Assembly: GCF_004798585.1 (NCBI RefSeq)
Contig: NZ_PPXQ01000016.1
Span: forward strand, 62,001 to 126,000
Direction of reading: 5' to 3'
DNA from: Massilia sp. Mn16-1_5
Lineage (GTDB): Bacteria > Pseudomonadota > Gammaproteobacteria > Burkholderiales > Burkholderiaceae_D
Length of the DNA: 64,000 nt
Shown here: piece by piece, positions 48,642 through 58,742 of the stretch
Numbering within the stretch: the first letter of the stretch is position 1
Layout of the letters: every line of letters begins with the position of its first letter
Program-made: the position numbers and the translations under genes
Notes under the pieces: generated by a model
Seen by the model: only the letters and a program-made list of their open reading frames with translations
Told to the model about the DNA's origin: nothing
Database searches by the model: none

Positions 48642-48780
48642 GGGCAAAGTGTGCCAATCGATATTGGTCGCCATGTCGATTGGCGCAAAGGGGAGGCAGG
48701 AACTATTGGCCTCATCAACAATCGATTCTACACACGGTCTTTCGTCGCCTGCATTCCATTTCCGCGCATAAAATTTTGAG

Positions 48781-48807
48781 CAAAAAAAAGCCCGGCAAAG
48801 CCGGGCT
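48781..48807 (-). terminator. Rho-independent terminator of ettA
   Basis: Read on the minus strand: AGCCCGGC-TTT-GCCGGGCT followed by seven or more T. Located 20 bases after the ettA stop. Confidence 0.88.
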
Positions 48808-48827
48808 CTTGTCGCTCGACACGCTGA

Positions 48828-50495
48828 TCAGGTCGTCAGTGGCTTGTAACGGATGCGCTTCGGCTTGGCGCCTTCTTCGCCCAGGCGCTTCTTCTTGTCC
48901 GCTTCGTATTCCTGGTAGTTACCGTCGAAGAAGGTAACTTGCGAGTTGCCTTCGAAAGCCAGGATGTGCGTTGCAATACGGTCCAGGAACCAGCGATCGT
49001 GCGAGATCACCATCACGCTGCCGGCGAACTCGAGCAGGGCGTCTTCCAGTGCGCGCAGGGTTTCCACGTCGAGGTCGTTCGACGGTTCGTCCAGCAGCAG
49101 CACGTTGCCGCCCTGCAGCAGGGTTTTCGCCAGGTGCAGACGGCCGCGTTCGCCGCCCGACAGGTTGCCGACGATCTTTTGCTGGTCCGAGCCTTTAAAG
49201 TTAAAACGGCCGAGGTAGGCGCGCGACGGCATTTCGAAGCGGCCGACGCTGAGCATGTCGGCGCCGCCGGTGACGTCCTCGAACACCGACTTGTTGTTGG
49301 CCAGCTCGTCGCGGCTCTGGTCGACCAGCGATACCTTGGCTGTCTTGCCGATCACGACTTCGCCGCTGTCCGGCTGCTCTTTACCGGCGATCATCTTGAA
49401 CAGGGTCGATTTACCGGCGCCGTTCGGGCCGATGATGCCGACGATCGCACCCGCCGGCACCGTGAACGACAGGTTGTCGATCAGCAGGCGGTCACCAAAG
49501 GCTTTACTGACGTTCTTGAATTCGATGACTTCGTTGCCCAGGCGCTCGGCCACAGGAATAAAAATCTCCTGGGTTTCGTTGCGCTTCTGGTATTCGAATT
49601 CGGACAGTTCGTTGAAGCGCGCCAGGCGGGCTTTCGACTTGGCCTGGCGGGCCTTCGGATTCTGGCGCGCCCATTCGAGTTCCTTCGCCAGCGCTTTCTG
49701 GCGTGCCGATTCGGTCGCTTCTTCCTGTTTCAGACGTGCCTGCTTCTGGTCGAGCCAGGACGAGTAGTTGCCCTTCCATGGAATGCCCGAGCCGCGGTCC
49801 AATTCCAGGATCCATTCGGCGGCATTGTCGAGGAAGTAGCGGTCGTGGGTGATGCCGACCACGGTGCCCGGGAAGCGCAGCAGGAACTGTTCCAGCCATT
49901 CCACGGACTCGGCATCCAGGTGGTTGGTCGGTTCGTCGAGCAGCAGCATGTCGGGCTTGCTCAGCAGCAGTTTGCAGAGCGCCACGCGGCGCTTCTCGCC
50001 ACCGGACAGCACGCCGATCTTGGCATCCCAAGGCGGCAGGCGCAGCGCGTCGGCCGCCATTTCCATTTGCAGGTTCAGGTTGCCGCCATCAGCCGCGGCG
50101 ATGATCGATTCCAGGCGTTCCTGTTCTTTCGCCAGCGCGTCGAAGTCCGCGTCTTCATCGGCGTAGGCGGCGTACACGGCTTCCAGCTTGGCTTGCGCCT
50201 CGAAGGCCTCGCCGAGACCCGATTCGACTTCCTGGCGTACGGTTTTTTCGGGATCGAGCTGCGGTTCCTGCGGCAAGTAGCCGATGTTCAGGCCCGGCAT
50301 CGGGCGCGCTTCGCCCTGGATGTCGGTGTCGATGCCGGCCATGATTTTCAGGAGCGTGGACTTGCCCGAGCCGTTCAGGCCCAGCACGCCGATCTTCGCG
50401 CCCGGGAAGAAGGACAGCGAGATATCTTTCAAGATCTGCCGTTTCGGTGGGACGATTTTGCCCACGCGGTTCATGGTATAGACGTAATTAGCCAT
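48828..50495 (-). CDS. ettA: Energy-dependent translational throttle protein EttA (ABC-F)
   Basis: Tandem ATPase of the ABC-F family, 555 residues, that binds the ribosomal E site and gates early elongation by ATP/ADP ratio. First domain: GLNGSGKSTLLKIMAG, LSGGEKRRVALCKLLL, MLLLDEPTNHLD. Second domain: GPNGAGKSTLFKM, LSGGERGRLHLAKTLLQ, LLLDEPSNDLDVETLRALE and SHDRWFLDRIATHILAFE. The arm/linker between them is the P-site tRNA interaction region. The length and the SNDLDVETLRALE form favour EttA over Uup or YbiT. Confidence 0.95.
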   Translation of the reverse strand: MANYVYTMNRVGKIVPPKRQILKDISLSFFPGAKIGVLGLNGSGKSTLLKIMAGIDTDIQGEARPMPGLNIGYLPQEPQLDPEKTVRQEVESGLGEAFEAQAKLEAVYAAYADEDADFDALAKEQERLESIIAAADGGNLNLQMEMAADALRLPPWDAKIGVLSGGEKRRVALCKLLLSKPDMLLLDEPTNHLDAESVEWLEQFLLRFPGTVVGITHDRYFLDNAAEWILELDRGSGIPWKGNYSSWLDQKQARLKQEEATESARQKALAKELEWARQNPKARQAKSKARLARFNELSEFEYQKRNETQEIFIPVAERLGNEVIEFKNVSKAFGDRLLIDNLSFTVPAGAIVGIIGPNGAGKSTLFKMIAGKEQPDSGEVVIGKTAKVSLVDQSRDELANNKSVFEDVTGGADMLSVGRFEMPSRAYLGRFNFKGSDQQKIVGNLSGGERGRLHLAKTLLQGGNVLLLDEPSNDLDVETLRALEDALLEFAGSVMVISHDRWFLDRIATHILAFEGNSQVTFFDGNYQEYEADKKKRLGEEGAKPKRIRYKPLTT

Positions 50496-50566
50496 TTTTG
50501 TGTCTGTAGAAATTCAAGGTGCAAAGGATACGATAGAAGCGCCCCCAGGGGCAGTCCTAACGTGAA

Positions 50567-51460
50567 CTAACGCGAAACTTTCGCTGCCGGCGCGTTGCGC
50601 CCGCGCTGGAACAAACCTTCGCCGGCGAACAGAATGAGTGCGCCCCAGATCAGGGCGAAGCCGATCAGGCGCTCATTGGTAAACGCTTCCTTGAACAGCA
50701 GCACGCCAAGCAGGAACTGGATGGTCGGCCCCAGGTATTGGAGCAGGCCAAGGATCGACAGCGGAATCTTGCGGGCGCCGCTGGCGAACAGCAGCAGCGG
50801 AATGGCCGTGATCGGACCGGCCGCCACCAGCAGCCAGCGCGTGGTATCGGATGGGGTGTTGATAAAAGCGTTCTCGCCGTGCAGGGTGAGCCAGCCGACA
50901 TACACGGCGGCGACCGGGAACAGCACCATGGTTTCGAAGGACAGGCCCTCGAGCGCGCCCAGCGACGCGGTCTTGCGCAGCAAGCCATAGCCGCCGAAGG
51001 TGGCAGCCAGCCCCAGCGCGATCCAGGGCACATTGCCCGCATGCAGGGTCAGCCAGGCCACGCCGAGGGCGGCGATGCCGATCACGGCCCACTGCAAGGG
51101 GCGCAGGCGTTCCTTGAGGACCAGGAAGCCCAGCATGATGTTGAACAGCGGCGTAATAAAATAACCCAGGCTGGCGTCGATCACGTGGCCGTTGTTCACG
51201 GCCCAGATATACAGCAGCCAGTTACCGGCCAGCAGGACGGCCGAGGCGACGAAACTCCAGAACACGCGCGGCTGGCGCACCTGCTCGAGCCAGCGCCACT
51301 GCCGGCGCAGCGCCAGCACGATTAGCAGGAAGGCAAGCGACCACAGCATGCGGTTGGCGAGGATCTGCAGCGCCGGCACTTCGCCGATGGCGTGGAAATA
51401 CAAAGGGAACAAACCCCAGCACAGGAAGGCCAGGGCGGCGGAAAGGATGCCGGTACGCAT
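50567..51460 (-). CDS. rarD: EamA family transporter RarD
   Basis: Ten-helix drug/metabolite transporter superfamily protein, 297 residues. MRTGILSAALAFLCWGLFPLYFHAIGEVPALQILANRMLWSLAFLL and LGLLQYLGPTIQFLLGVLLFKEAF are RarD marks. Substrate unknown; RarD in other bacteria is linked to chloramphenicol or amino-acid export only weakly. It is divergent from kup; the 250-base gap holds two repeat motifs. Confidence 0.9.
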   Translation of the reverse strand: MRTGILSAALAFLCWGLFPLYFHAIGEVPALQILANRMLWSLAFLLIVLALRRQWRWLEQVRQPRVFWSFVASAVLLAGNWLLYIWAVNNGHVIDASLGYFITPLFNIMLGFLVLKERLRPLQWAVIGIAALGVAWLTLHAGNVPWIALGLAATFGGYGLLRKTASLGALEGLSFETMVLFPVAAVYVGWLTLHGENAFINTPSDTTRWLLVAAGPITAIPLLLFASGARKIPLSILGLLQYLGPTIQFLLGVLLFKEAFTNERLIGFALIWGALILFAGEGLFQRGRNAPAAKVSR

Positions 51461-51540
51461 GAGGGACGGAAGAGATGAGTTGCCAGCCGAGTATTATCGG
51501 CGAATTGACGCGGGCTTGCCGGCGGCCCCCATTTTGCCAG

Positions 51541-51558
51541 TCGTCATCGGAATGACAG
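51541..51558. promoter_or_regulatory. GTCATC-GAATGAC palindrome between rarD and kup
   Basis: TCGTCATCGGAATGACAG, matching 15 of 18 bases of the palindrome at 39772-39789, 80 bases upstream of the rarD ATG. Suggests a shared regulator, possibly the Crp/Fnr protein at 39826. Confidence 0.45.
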
Positions 51559-51674
51559 GCTAACGCGCGACCGGCCGAGCCGCCTTCGGGCACACTTGCC
51601 ATACTACCCACCGTGCGTGCCGGAGCGCAGACCCGGTAGCGAATACTGCTTGCAATTTTCTTGTCGTTATTTTA

Positions 51675-51706
51675 TGGTGCGCCGCACCAGAACAACAATA
51701 TGGTGC
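51675..51706. promoter_or_regulatory. TGGTGC/GCACCA repeats upstream of kup
   Basis: TGGTGC-GCC-GCACCA (51675-51689) is a perfect inverted repeat, and TGGTGC returns at 51701-51706, giving GCACCA-11 bases-TGGTGC as a second inverted pair. It lies within 40 bases of the kup start. Could be an operator; the half-sites resemble NtrC-type GCAC/GTGC but the spacing differs. Confidence 0.4.
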
Positions 51707-51710
51707 AATC

Positions 51711-53588
51711 TTGACGTCGCAAAATAATAAAAGCGGCCTGGCGGCAATGACGCTGGCTGCGGTCGGCATCGTCTATGGCGATATCGGCACCAGCCCGCTG
51801 TACACCCTCAAGACCATCTTCGACCCCACCCACGGCCTCGCGCTGACCACTCCCAACCTGCTCGGCATCGTCTCCCTGATCTTCTGGGGACTGACCCTGA
51901 TCGTCTCTTTAAAATACGTGACCCTGGTGCTGCGCGCCGACAACCGCGGAGAGGGCGGGATCATGGCGCTGATGGCGCTGGCCCTGAATTCCGTCACCCG
52001 CTCCTCCCGCTGGCACTATCCGCTGATGGTAATCGGCGTGTTCGGCGCCACCATGTTCTACGGCGACAGCGTGATCACCCCGGCGATTTCCGTGCTGGGC
52101 GCGATCGAGGGCCTGGAGGTGGCGACGCCGGCGCTGTCGCATTACGTCGTGCCGCTGGCGGTGGTCGTGCTGGTCGGCCTGTACAGCCTGCAGCGCCACG
52201 GCACCGCCGGCATCGGCCGCTGGTTCGGACCGGTGATGATCGTCTGGTTTGCGGCGCTGGCGATCATGGGCGTGATCAACATCGCGAAGGCGCCGGTGAT
52301 CCTGCAGGCTTTAAATCCCCTGCATGCTGCGCGCTTCGTCATGGAAAACCAGTTCATTGCCTTCGTCGCCCTGGGCGCCGTGGTGCTGGCCCTGACCGGC
52401 GCCGAAGCCCTGTATGCCGACATGGGCCACTTCGGCAAGAAGCCGATCCGCGTCGCCTGGTTCATGATCGTGTTCCCGGCGCTGGCGCTCAATTATCTTG
52501 GCCAAGGCGGCCTCCTGATCACCGATCCGACCGCAGTCGAAAATCCCTTCTTCCACCAGCTCGGCACCTGGAGCGTGTATCCATTGGTCGTGCTGTCGAC
52601 GATGGCGGCGGTGATCGCTTCGCAGGCGACGATTTCCGGCACCTATTCGATGACGAAGCAGGCGATCATGCTCGGCCTGCTGCCGCGCATGCGCATCCTG
52701 CACACCTCGGAAAGCGAGATCGGCCAGATCTATATTCCGGCCGTAACCTGGATCCAGCTGGCCGTGGTCCTGATCGCCGTGATCGGCTTCGGTTCCTCGG
52801 ACCGCCTGGCCGGCGCCTACGGCATCGCGGTGACCGCCACCATGCTTGCCACCACCTTGCTGACCTTTTTTGTCACGCGCTACCGCTGGAAGCTGCCGCT
52901 GGTCGTGTGCCTGGGCGCCACCGGCTTCTTCATGCTGATGGACATCGCCCTGTTCTCGGCCAGTACCCTCAAATTACTGCACGGCGGCTGGTTCCCGCTG
53001 CTGCTGGGCGCGATCCTGCTGACCGGCATGCTGACCTGGAAGCGCGGCCGCGAACTGGTGTTCGAGAACCTGGAAGCGCACGCGATCCCGCTCGACGCCT
53101 TCCTGTCCTCGCTGTTCGTCGGTCCGCCCACGCGCGTGCCCGGCACCGCGATGTTCCTGCGCGGCGAGAGCGACGGCGTGCCGCATGCGCTGCTGCACAA
53201 CCTGTCGCACAACAAGGTGCTGCACGAACGGGTCGTATTCCTGACCGTGCATATTCGTGAGGAACCCTGGGTGGCGCCCGCCGAGCAGGCGCAGGTAGTC
53301 GAACTCGGCCACAACTGTTTCCAGTTGAACGTGCATTACGGCTTCAAGGACGAGCCGGACATTCCGGGCATCATGCGCCAGTGCGCCGCGCTGGGCCTGC
53401 CTTTCGAGATGATGGAAACCTCCTTCTTCATCGCGCGCCAGACCGTGATCTCGACCCCGGGCCGTGGCATGGCGCCGTGGCGCGAACACCTGTTTGCCAC
53501 CATGTCGCGCAACGCGCGGGCCGCGGCCGACTATTACCAGATCCCGCCCAACCGCGTCATCGAGCTCGGTACCCAGGTCGAGATCTGA
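51711..53588 (+). CDS. kup: Low-affinity potassium transport protein Kup (KUP/HAK/KT family)
   Basis: Potassium-proton symporter of 625 residues with about twelve helices in the first 440. The N-terminal signature AAMTLAAVGIVYGDIGTSPLYTLKTIF and DRLAGAYGIAVTATMLATT lie in the transporter core; a soluble C-terminal domain follows. The TTG start was accepted since homologues have conserved residues (here NNKSGLAAMTL) before the first internal ATG (51747), which would remove them. Confidence 0.93.
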   Translation: MTSQNNKSGLAAMTLAAVGIVYGDIGTSPLYTLKTIFDPTHGLALTTPNLLGIVSLIFWGLTLIVSLKYVTLVLRADNRGEGGIMALMALALNSVTRSSRWHYPLMVIGVFGATMFYGDSVITPAISVLGAIEGLEVATPALSHYVVPLAVVVLVGLYSLQRHGTAGIGRWFGPVMIVWFAALAIMGVINIAKAPVILQALNPLHAARFVMENQFIAFVALGAVVLALTGAEALYADMGHFGKKPIRVAWFMIVFPALALNYLGQGGLLITDPTAVENPFFHQLGTWSVYPLVVLSTMAAVIASQATISGTYSMTKQAIMLGLLPRMRILHTSESEIGQIYIPAVTWIQLAVVLIAVIGFGSSDRLAGAYGIAVTATMLATTLLTFFVTRYRWKLPLVVCLGATGFFMLMDIALFSASTLKLLHGGWFPLLLGAILLTGMLTWKRGRELVFENLEAHAIPLDAFLSSLFVGPPTRVPGTAMFLRGESDGVPHALLHNLSHNKVLHERVVFLTVHIREEPWVAPAEQAQVVELGHNCFQLNVHYGFKDEPDIPGIMRQCAALGLPFEMMETSFFIARQTVISTPGRGMAPWREHLFATMSRNARAAADYYQIPPNRVIELGTQVEI

Positions 53589-53684
53589 TTACAAAAGCCG
53601 GACAAAAAGCGGACAACTGTGTATGCATGCCTCACGTAAGGTACGGTGTTTCTTCTGTTAAACACCACCTGCGTGAGCCTGTCC

Positions 53685-54128
53685 ATGTCCTATAAATTCC
53701 CCCTGCTTGCCGCCTGCTGCGCGGCCCTGTTGAGTCTGAGCGCCTGTGGCGGCGGAGGAGGTGGCGGCGACAGTACGCCGGCGATCCCCGTCAGCAATCC
53801 GGCCACGCTGGTGGTGAACGACAGCGTCGTCGGCAGCGGCGCCGTGGCGACCAATGGCAAGAAACTCAGCGTCAACTACAGCGGCTGGTATTACAGCGCC
53901 AGCGCCGCCGACCACAAGGGCAGCCGATTCGAGACCGGCGCGGTCAGCTTCACGCTGGGCGTGGGCGACGTCATCACGGGCTGGGACCGCGGCCTGGCCG
54001 GCATGCGCGTGGGCGGCAAGCGCACCCTGGAGATTCCTTCCAGCCTGGCCTACGGCAGCAGCGGCCGCGGGCCGATTCCGCCGAACGCGGGATTGCTGTT
54101 CGAGGTCGAGCTGACCAAGGTCGAATAA
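53685..54128 (+). CDS. FKBP-type peptidyl-prolyl isomerase lipoprotein
   Basis: 147-residue lipoprotein: the signal [17 protein letters not shown] ends in lipobox LSAC, followed by a seven-glycine linker. The FKBP domain has [57 protein letters not shown] and [19 protein letters not shown], the complete fold. Likely anchored in the outer membrane facing the periplasm. An upstream in-frame non-ATG start was not used. Confidence 0.9.
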   Translation: MSYKFPLLAACCAALLSLSACGGGGGGGDSTPAIPVSNPATLVVNDSVVGSGAVATNGKKLSVNYSGWYYSASAADHKGSRFETGAVSFTLGVGDVITGWDRGLAGMRVGGKRTLEIPSSLAYGSSGRGPIPPNAGLLFEVELTKVE

Positions 54129-54240
54129 GGCAGCCGGCGTGCTTCCCTAAGGCGCGCCATCCAAGCGCCTGCCCTGTGTACGATGTCAGACCGGCGACCG
54201 CAACGGGTCGCCGATCGTGTCATTACAGGAGCAGATCAGC

Positions 54241-55542
54241 ATGTCAGAAACACTTACCCCCACAGAAAAAATCCAGGAACTGACACCGCGCCAACGCGTC
54301 TTCGCGATCATCGGCGCCTCGTCGGGCAACCTGGTCGAATGGTTCGACTTTTATATTTACTCCTTCTGTGCCCTGTATTTTTCCTCGGCCTTTTTCCCCT
54401 CCGGGAACCCCACTACCCAGTTACTGAATACGGCCGGCATCTTCGCCGCCGGCTTCCTGATGCGGCCCGTCGGCGGCTGGATGTTCGGCCACATCGCCGA
54501 CCGCTATGGCCGGCGCAACGCGATGATGATCTCGGTGCTGATGATGTGCGGCGGCTCGCTGATGATCGCCGTGCTGCCGACCTATGCGCAAATCGGCACC
54601 GCGGCCCCGGTCCTGCTCTTGCTGGCGCGCCTGTTCCAGGGCCTGTCCGTGGGCGGAGAATACGGCACCAGCGCCACCTACATGAGCGAAGTGGCGCTGC
54701 CGGGACGGCGCGGCTTCTTCGCTTCCTTTCAATATGTCACCCTGATCGGCGGCCAGCTGCTGGCACTGCTGGTGCTGGTGATCCTGCAGCAGCTGCTGAG
54801 CGAAGCGGAACTGAAGGCCTGGGGCTGGCGCATTCCCTTCGTCTGCGGCGCCGCGGCCGCGCTGGTGTCGCTCTACCTGCGCCGCTCGCTGACCGAGACC
54901 ACCACCGCCTCAGAGAGAAGCAGCAAGGAAGCGGGCAGCATCAAGGGACTGCTGCACCACAAGCGCGCCTTCATCACTGTGCTCGGGTTCACGGCCGGCG
55001 GCTCGCTGATCTTTTATACGTTTACGACCTACATGCAGAAATACCTGGTGAATACGGCCGGCATGAGTACCAAGACCGCCAGCGCGGTGATGACCGGTGC
55101 GCTGCTGATCTACATGGCCCTGCAGCCGGTCTTCGGTGCGCTGTCGGACCGGATCGGCCGGCGCACCGCGATGATCTGGTTCGGCGGCCTGGCAATGGTG
55201 TGCACGGTGCCGATCATGTCGACCCTGCATGGCGTGAGCAACCCGTATGCGGCCGGCGCATTGATCGTGTGCGCGCTGGCCATCGTCAGCCTGTACACCT
55301 CGATCAGCGGCCTGATCAAGGCGGAAATGTTCCCAGTCGAGGTGCGCGCGCTCGGCGTCGGCTTGTCCTACGCGGTCGCCAATGCGCTCTTCGGCGGCAC
55401 GGCCGAATACGTGGCCTTGTGGTTCAAGCAGGCCGGCATGGAGCAGAATTTCTATTGGTACGTCAGCGGCATGTGCGCCCTGGCCTTCATCGTCGCCCTG
55501 CGTATGCCGGACCCGAGCAAATCCGGCCTGCTGAAAGGCTAA
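54241..55542 (+). CDS. MFS transporter, metabolite:H+ symporter (KgtP/ProP-like) family
   Basis: 433-residue twelve-helix carrier. The MHS-family motif [22 protein letters not shown] follows helix 2, and [22 protein letters not shown] at the N-terminus is typical of alpha-ketoglutarate, citrate or proline/betaine permeases. A GGAGCAGATCAGC site precedes the ATG at 54241. Substrate unresolved. Confidence 0.92.
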   Translation: MSETLTPTEKIQELTPRQRVFAIIGASSGNLVEWFDFYIYSFCALYFSSAFFPSGNPTTQLLNTAGIFAAGFLMRPVGGWMFGHIADRYGRRNAMMISVLMMCGGSLMIAVLPTYAQIGTAAPVLLLLARLFQGLSVGGEYGTSATYMSEVALPGRRGFFASFQYVTLIGGQLLALLVLVILQQLLSEAELKAWGWRIPFVCGAAAALVSLYLRRSLTETTTASERSSKEAGSIKGLLHHKRAFITVLGFTAGGSLIFYTFTTYMQKYLVNTAGMSTKTASAVMTGALLIYMALQPVFGALSDRIGRRTAMIWFGGLAMVCTVPIMSTLHGVSNPYAAGALIVCALAIVSLYTSISGLIKAEMFPVEVRALGVGLSYAVANALFGGTAEYVALWFKQAGMEQNFYWYVSGMCALAFIVALRMPDPSKSGLLKG

Positions 55543-55543
55543 G

Positions 55544-55996
55544 CTAGCGCAGCATGTCGATGTGCATGATCCCGTCTTCGTCGTAAGGAGCGGAGACGGT
55601 CTCGAAGCCGAAGCCCTGATAAAACTTCTCCAGGCGCTGCTGGGCGCCGATGCGGATGCGGTGGCCCGGGTACAAGCGTTCGGCGTACTGGATGCCGTGG
55701 GCGACCAGTTCGCGTCCGGCGCCCGAGCCGCGCACGTCGTTGGTAGTCAGGATGCGCCCCAGCGACATCTCCTCGTATTTCGCGCCCGGCGCCAGGCAGC
55801 GCAGGTAGGCGACCAGCACGCGCCGGCCGCCGATGTCGCGCCAGCCGAGCAGGTGATGGGCGTCGAGGTCGTAGCCGTCGATGTCCGGATAGAGGCAGGT
55901 TTGTTCGAGGATGAATACCTGCTGGCGCTGGGCCAGTACTTCATACAGCGCCGCGCCGTTCAGCTCCGCGAAGCTGCTCCATTGCCATTCGATCAT
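55544..55996 (-). CDS. elaA: GNAT family N-acetyltransferase (ElaA-like)
   Basis: 150-residue acetyltransferase with the ElaA-type start IEWQWSSFAELNGAALYEVLAQRQQVFILEQTCLYPDIDGYDLDAHHLLG and the acetyl-CoA binding SLGRILTTNDVRGSGAGRELVAHGI. The substrate of ElaA proteins is not settled. The gene converges with the MFS gene and is separated by 15 bases from the deacetylase-like gene upstream on the same strand. Confidence 0.87.
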   Translation of the reverse strand: MIEWQWSSFAELNGAALYEVLAQRQQVFILEQTCLYPDIDGYDLDAHHLLGWRDIGGRRVLVAYLRCLAPGAKYEEMSLGRILTTNDVRGSGAGRELVAHGIQYAERLYPGHRIRIGAQQRLEKFYQGFGFETVSAPYDEDGIMHIDMLR

Positions 55997-56011
55997 TCTG
56001 AATCCATGAAA

Positions 56012-57046
56012 TTAAGTGTGGGTCGCCGTCTCGAAGCCTTCGAGCACGTTGACCGTGTGGATGCCGATGTCGGCCTGTTCGCGTCCGCCCTCGAACACGA
56101 AGGCGGTCGGCAGTCCGAGCCAGGCGATGCGTTCGCCGATGCGCAACCAGTCGGCGCCCTGCAGTGCGAAGCCCGCGCTGGCGTCGCCGCCTTGCGCGCC
56201 CACGCCGAGCGACACGACCAGCGCCTCGGGCGCGAACATGCCGAGCTTGATGCAGGCCGTCTCCAGCGCCGCCAGCCAGTGCGCCGCACTGGCGCCGCGC
56301 ACCAAAGGCAGGTTCATGTTGGTGCCGCTGCCCTCGCCATGCCCCGTCTCGTCGGCGTGGCCGAGATAATACGGGAAGTCCGACCGTGGATCGGCGTGGA
56401 TCGAGACCGTCAGCACCTCGCTGCGCGCATAAAAAATGTTCTGCGTGCCGCTGCCGTGGTGGCAGTCGATGTCGAGGATGGCGACCCGTTTGAGGCCGTC
56501 GTCGAGCAGGTGCTGGGCCGCCAGCGCGGCGTTGTTCAGGAAGCAGCCGCCGCCGAAATAATCGGCGCCGGCATGGTGGCCCGCCGGGCGGGTCAGCGCG
56601 AAGCTGCCCCGTTGCCCCAGGCGCAGGGCGTGCGCTGCATTGATCGCGCAGTCGGCGCCGGTTTTACAGGCATTCCAGGTACCGGCTGTGAGCGGCGTGG
56701 CGTCCATCGAATACAGGCCGAGGCGTCCCATGAAACTGTCGGGTTCGATGTCGCTGCGCATTCCCCGGATCGGCCAGTTCGAAGCAAACGCATCGCGCTC
56801 GGCGTGCTGCGGGTCGAGCGCGCTCCACTCGCTCCAGGCGCTGCGCAGGAAGTGCAGATAGCGCGGGCTGTGGATGCGTTCGAGCGAGACCAGGGGCGTG
56901 CGGTGCGGGGTGACGATCTCGCCCAGGCCGCGCCGCTGCAGCTCCTGTAAAACCAGGTCGACCTGCTCGGACTTTTCGAACGACGCCGGGGCACGCAGGG
57001 AGCGGGGGCGGTGCTGCGCATGGTGTTCGTTATAAAAAGTGAGCAA
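56012..57046 (-). CDS. Histone deacetylase-family (acetylpolyamine amidohydrolase-like) protein
   Basis: 344-residue zinc hydrolase of the arginase/deacetylase superfamily. LTRPAGHHAGADYFGGGCFLNNAALAAQ, and ILDIDCHHGSGTQNIFYARSEVLTVSIHADP carry the active-site His pair and metal Asp/His ligands. Start is TTG with a GCGGAG ribosome site, giving LLTFYNEHHAQH typical of the family. Likely substrate is an acetylated amine or lysine. Adjacent to an acetyltransferase gene. Confidence 0.88.
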   Translation of the reverse strand: MLTFYNEHHAQHRPRSLRAPASFEKSEQVDLVLQELQRRGLGEIVTPHRTPLVSLERIHSPRYLHFLRSAWSEWSALDPQHAERDAFASNWPIRGMRSDIEPDSFMGRLGLYSMDATPLTAGTWNACKTGADCAINAAHALRLGQRGSFALTRPAGHHAGADYFGGGCFLNNAALAAQHLLDDGLKRVAILDIDCHHGSGTQNIFYARSEVLTVSIHADPRSDFPYYLGHADETGHGEGSGTNMNLPLVRGASAAHWLAALETACIKLGMFAPEALVVSLGVGAQGGDASAGFALQGADWLRIGERIAWLGLPTAFVFEGGREQADIGIHTVNVLEGFETATHT

Positions 57047-57065
57047 GGCCGCTCCGCCTCAAGGA

Positions 57066-58664
57066 TCAGGAATGATTACCGCACAGTGTACTGGTGTTGT
57101 AGGCCGCGACGAAATCGTCGAAGCTGCCCGTGTCGGTCTGTTCGACGATCGCCTGTTCGGCCAGCGAGGCGGCCGCCATCTCGGCGAACTCCGCTTCCTC
57201 GGCCGGCATCAGCGGGCTTTCGCGGAAGTAGGCCGCGTGCAGGCGGCTCTGCTGCAGGCCGAAGGCGGCAGCCGAACCGAGTTTGCGCACCTCCATCAGC
57301 ACCCGCGCCGACGGCGTCTTGTCCGGATCGGCGACCTTCGCCTTTTGCTGGGCCAGCGAGGCTTCGTGCACGCCGCTTTCGTTGTGCTCTTCGTCGAGCA
57401 GGCGTGCCAGCGGGCGGATCCGTTCGATCAGCTCGTCGGCCCAGGCTTGCAAGGACACTTCTTCGCCGTCGCGCGTCAGCGTCAGGCCGGGCTTGCGGCC
57501 TTCCTTCACCGTGCGCGCGAAATTGCGGGCGTGGATTTGCCCTTCGGCGGCGCTGATCAGGGGGCTTTCCTCGAGCGTACAGAAGAGTAAAAACGCATCC
57601 AGGAAGCGGCCGGTCTCGACGCTGATGCCGATCGGCTCGAACGGATCGACGTCCAGGCAGCGCACCTCGATGTACTGCACGCCGCGGTTGCACAGCGCCT
57701 GCACCGGACGCTCGCCGGTGCGGATCACGCGCTTCGGACGGATCGTCGAATAGTATTCGTTCTCGATCTGCAGCACGTTGGTCGAGAGCTGGATCCACTC
57801 CCCATCCTTTTTCGTGCCGATTTCCGCATACGGCGGATACGGCCGGTTCACCGCGTCCATCAGGGTCGTGACATAGCTTTCCAGGCTGTTCTCGTGCGGA
57901 CGCAGGCCGGACTGGGCATCGTTCTGGTAGCCCAGGTCGCTCATGCGCAGGCTGGTCGCATACGGCAGGTACAGCGTGTCGTCCGATAGGGTCTCCAGCG
58001 CATGCGGACGGCCGCGCAGGAAGCTGGTCGTCAGCGCCGGCGAGGCGCCGAACAAATACATCAGCAGCCAGCTGTAGCGGCGGAAGTTGCGGATGGTCGA
58101 GAAATAGCTCTCCGACTGAAAATCGCGCAGGGCGCTGCGCCGCTCTTCCGGCACGCCGTCGCTGGCCAGGAGCAGCTTCCACAGTGCTTCCGGCAGCGAA
58201 TAGTTGTAGTGGATGCCGGCGATGCATTGCATGGCCTTACCGTAGCGCAGCGCCAGGCCGCGCCGGTACACGTGTTTCAGCATGCCGATGTTCGACTTGC
58301 CGTACCAGCCGATCTCGATCTCTTCGTCCGGCGGCAATTCTCCCGGCATCGATTCGCTCCACAGCATCTCGTCGCCCAGCTTCGAATAGGCGAAGCGGTG
58401 GATCGCATCGAGGCGGTGCAGGGCCAGGCCGATGTCGTGCTCGGCCGGGGTGATGAATTCGAGCAGGGCTTCCGCGTAGTCGGTGGTGATCTGCGGATTG
58501 GTGAGCGCCGAGCCGAGCTGGACCGGATGAGGCGTGCGCGCGAGCTGGCCCTGCGGGTCGATACGCAAGGTTTCGCGCTCGATGCCGCGCAGGCCCTGGC
58601 CCAGCAGGCCACGGTGGGCATCGTCGTCCAGCAGGGCCAGGCGGCGGGTCAGTTGGTTCGACAC
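57066..58664 (-). CDS. gshA: Glutamate-cysteine ligase (GshA, class I)
   Basis: First enzyme of glutathione synthesis, 532 residues, the gammaproteobacterial-type form. [23 protein letters not shown] is the N-terminal signature; [22 protein letters not shown] and [17 protein letters not shown] contain the active-site segments. The start is GTG preceded by AAGGAAACATCC. Connected on the same strand with the deacetylase and acetyltransferase genes, 19 and 15 base gaps. Confidence 0.96.
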   Translation of the reverse strand: MSNQLTRRLALLDDDAHRGLLGQGLRGIERETLRIDPQGQLARTPHPVQLGSALTNPQITTDYAEALLEFITPAEHDIGLALHRLDAIHRFAYSKLGDEMLWSESMPGELPPDEEIEIGWYGKSNIGMLKHVYRRGLALRYGKAMQCIAGIHYNYSLPEALWKLLLASDGVPEERRSALRDFQSESYFSTIRNFRRYSWLLMYLFGASPALTTSFLRGRPHALETLSDDTLYLPYATSLRMSDLGYQNDAQSGLRPHENSLESYVTTLMDAVNRPYPPYAEIGTKKDGEWIQLSTNVLQIENEYYSTIRPKRVIRTGERPVQALCNRGVQYIEVRCLDVDPFEPIGISVETGRFLDAFLLFCTLEESPLISAAEGQIHARNFARTVKEGRKPGLTLTRDGEEVSLQAWADELIERIRPLARLLDEEHNESGVHEASLAQQKAKVADPDKTPSARVLMEVRKLGSAAAFGLQQSRLHAAYFRESPLMPAEEAEFAEMAAASLAEQAIVEQTDTGSFDDFVAAYNTSTLCGNHS

Positions 58665-58742
58665 GGATGTTTCCTTTCTTATACTGCCAATAGCGATTGG
58701 GCAGAGAGTAACCGAAAATCGGACAGCGCGTCGGCGCCGGGC

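Noticed and set aside
53589..53684. AAAGCCGGACAAAAAGCGGACAA direct repeat after kup
   Set aside because: Short imperfect repeat without hairpin or promoter features; likely chance.
54183..55547. 454-codon frame overlapping the MFS transporter gene
   Set aside because: Shifted-frame reading of the transporter; the other frame carries the MHS motif and membrane helices.
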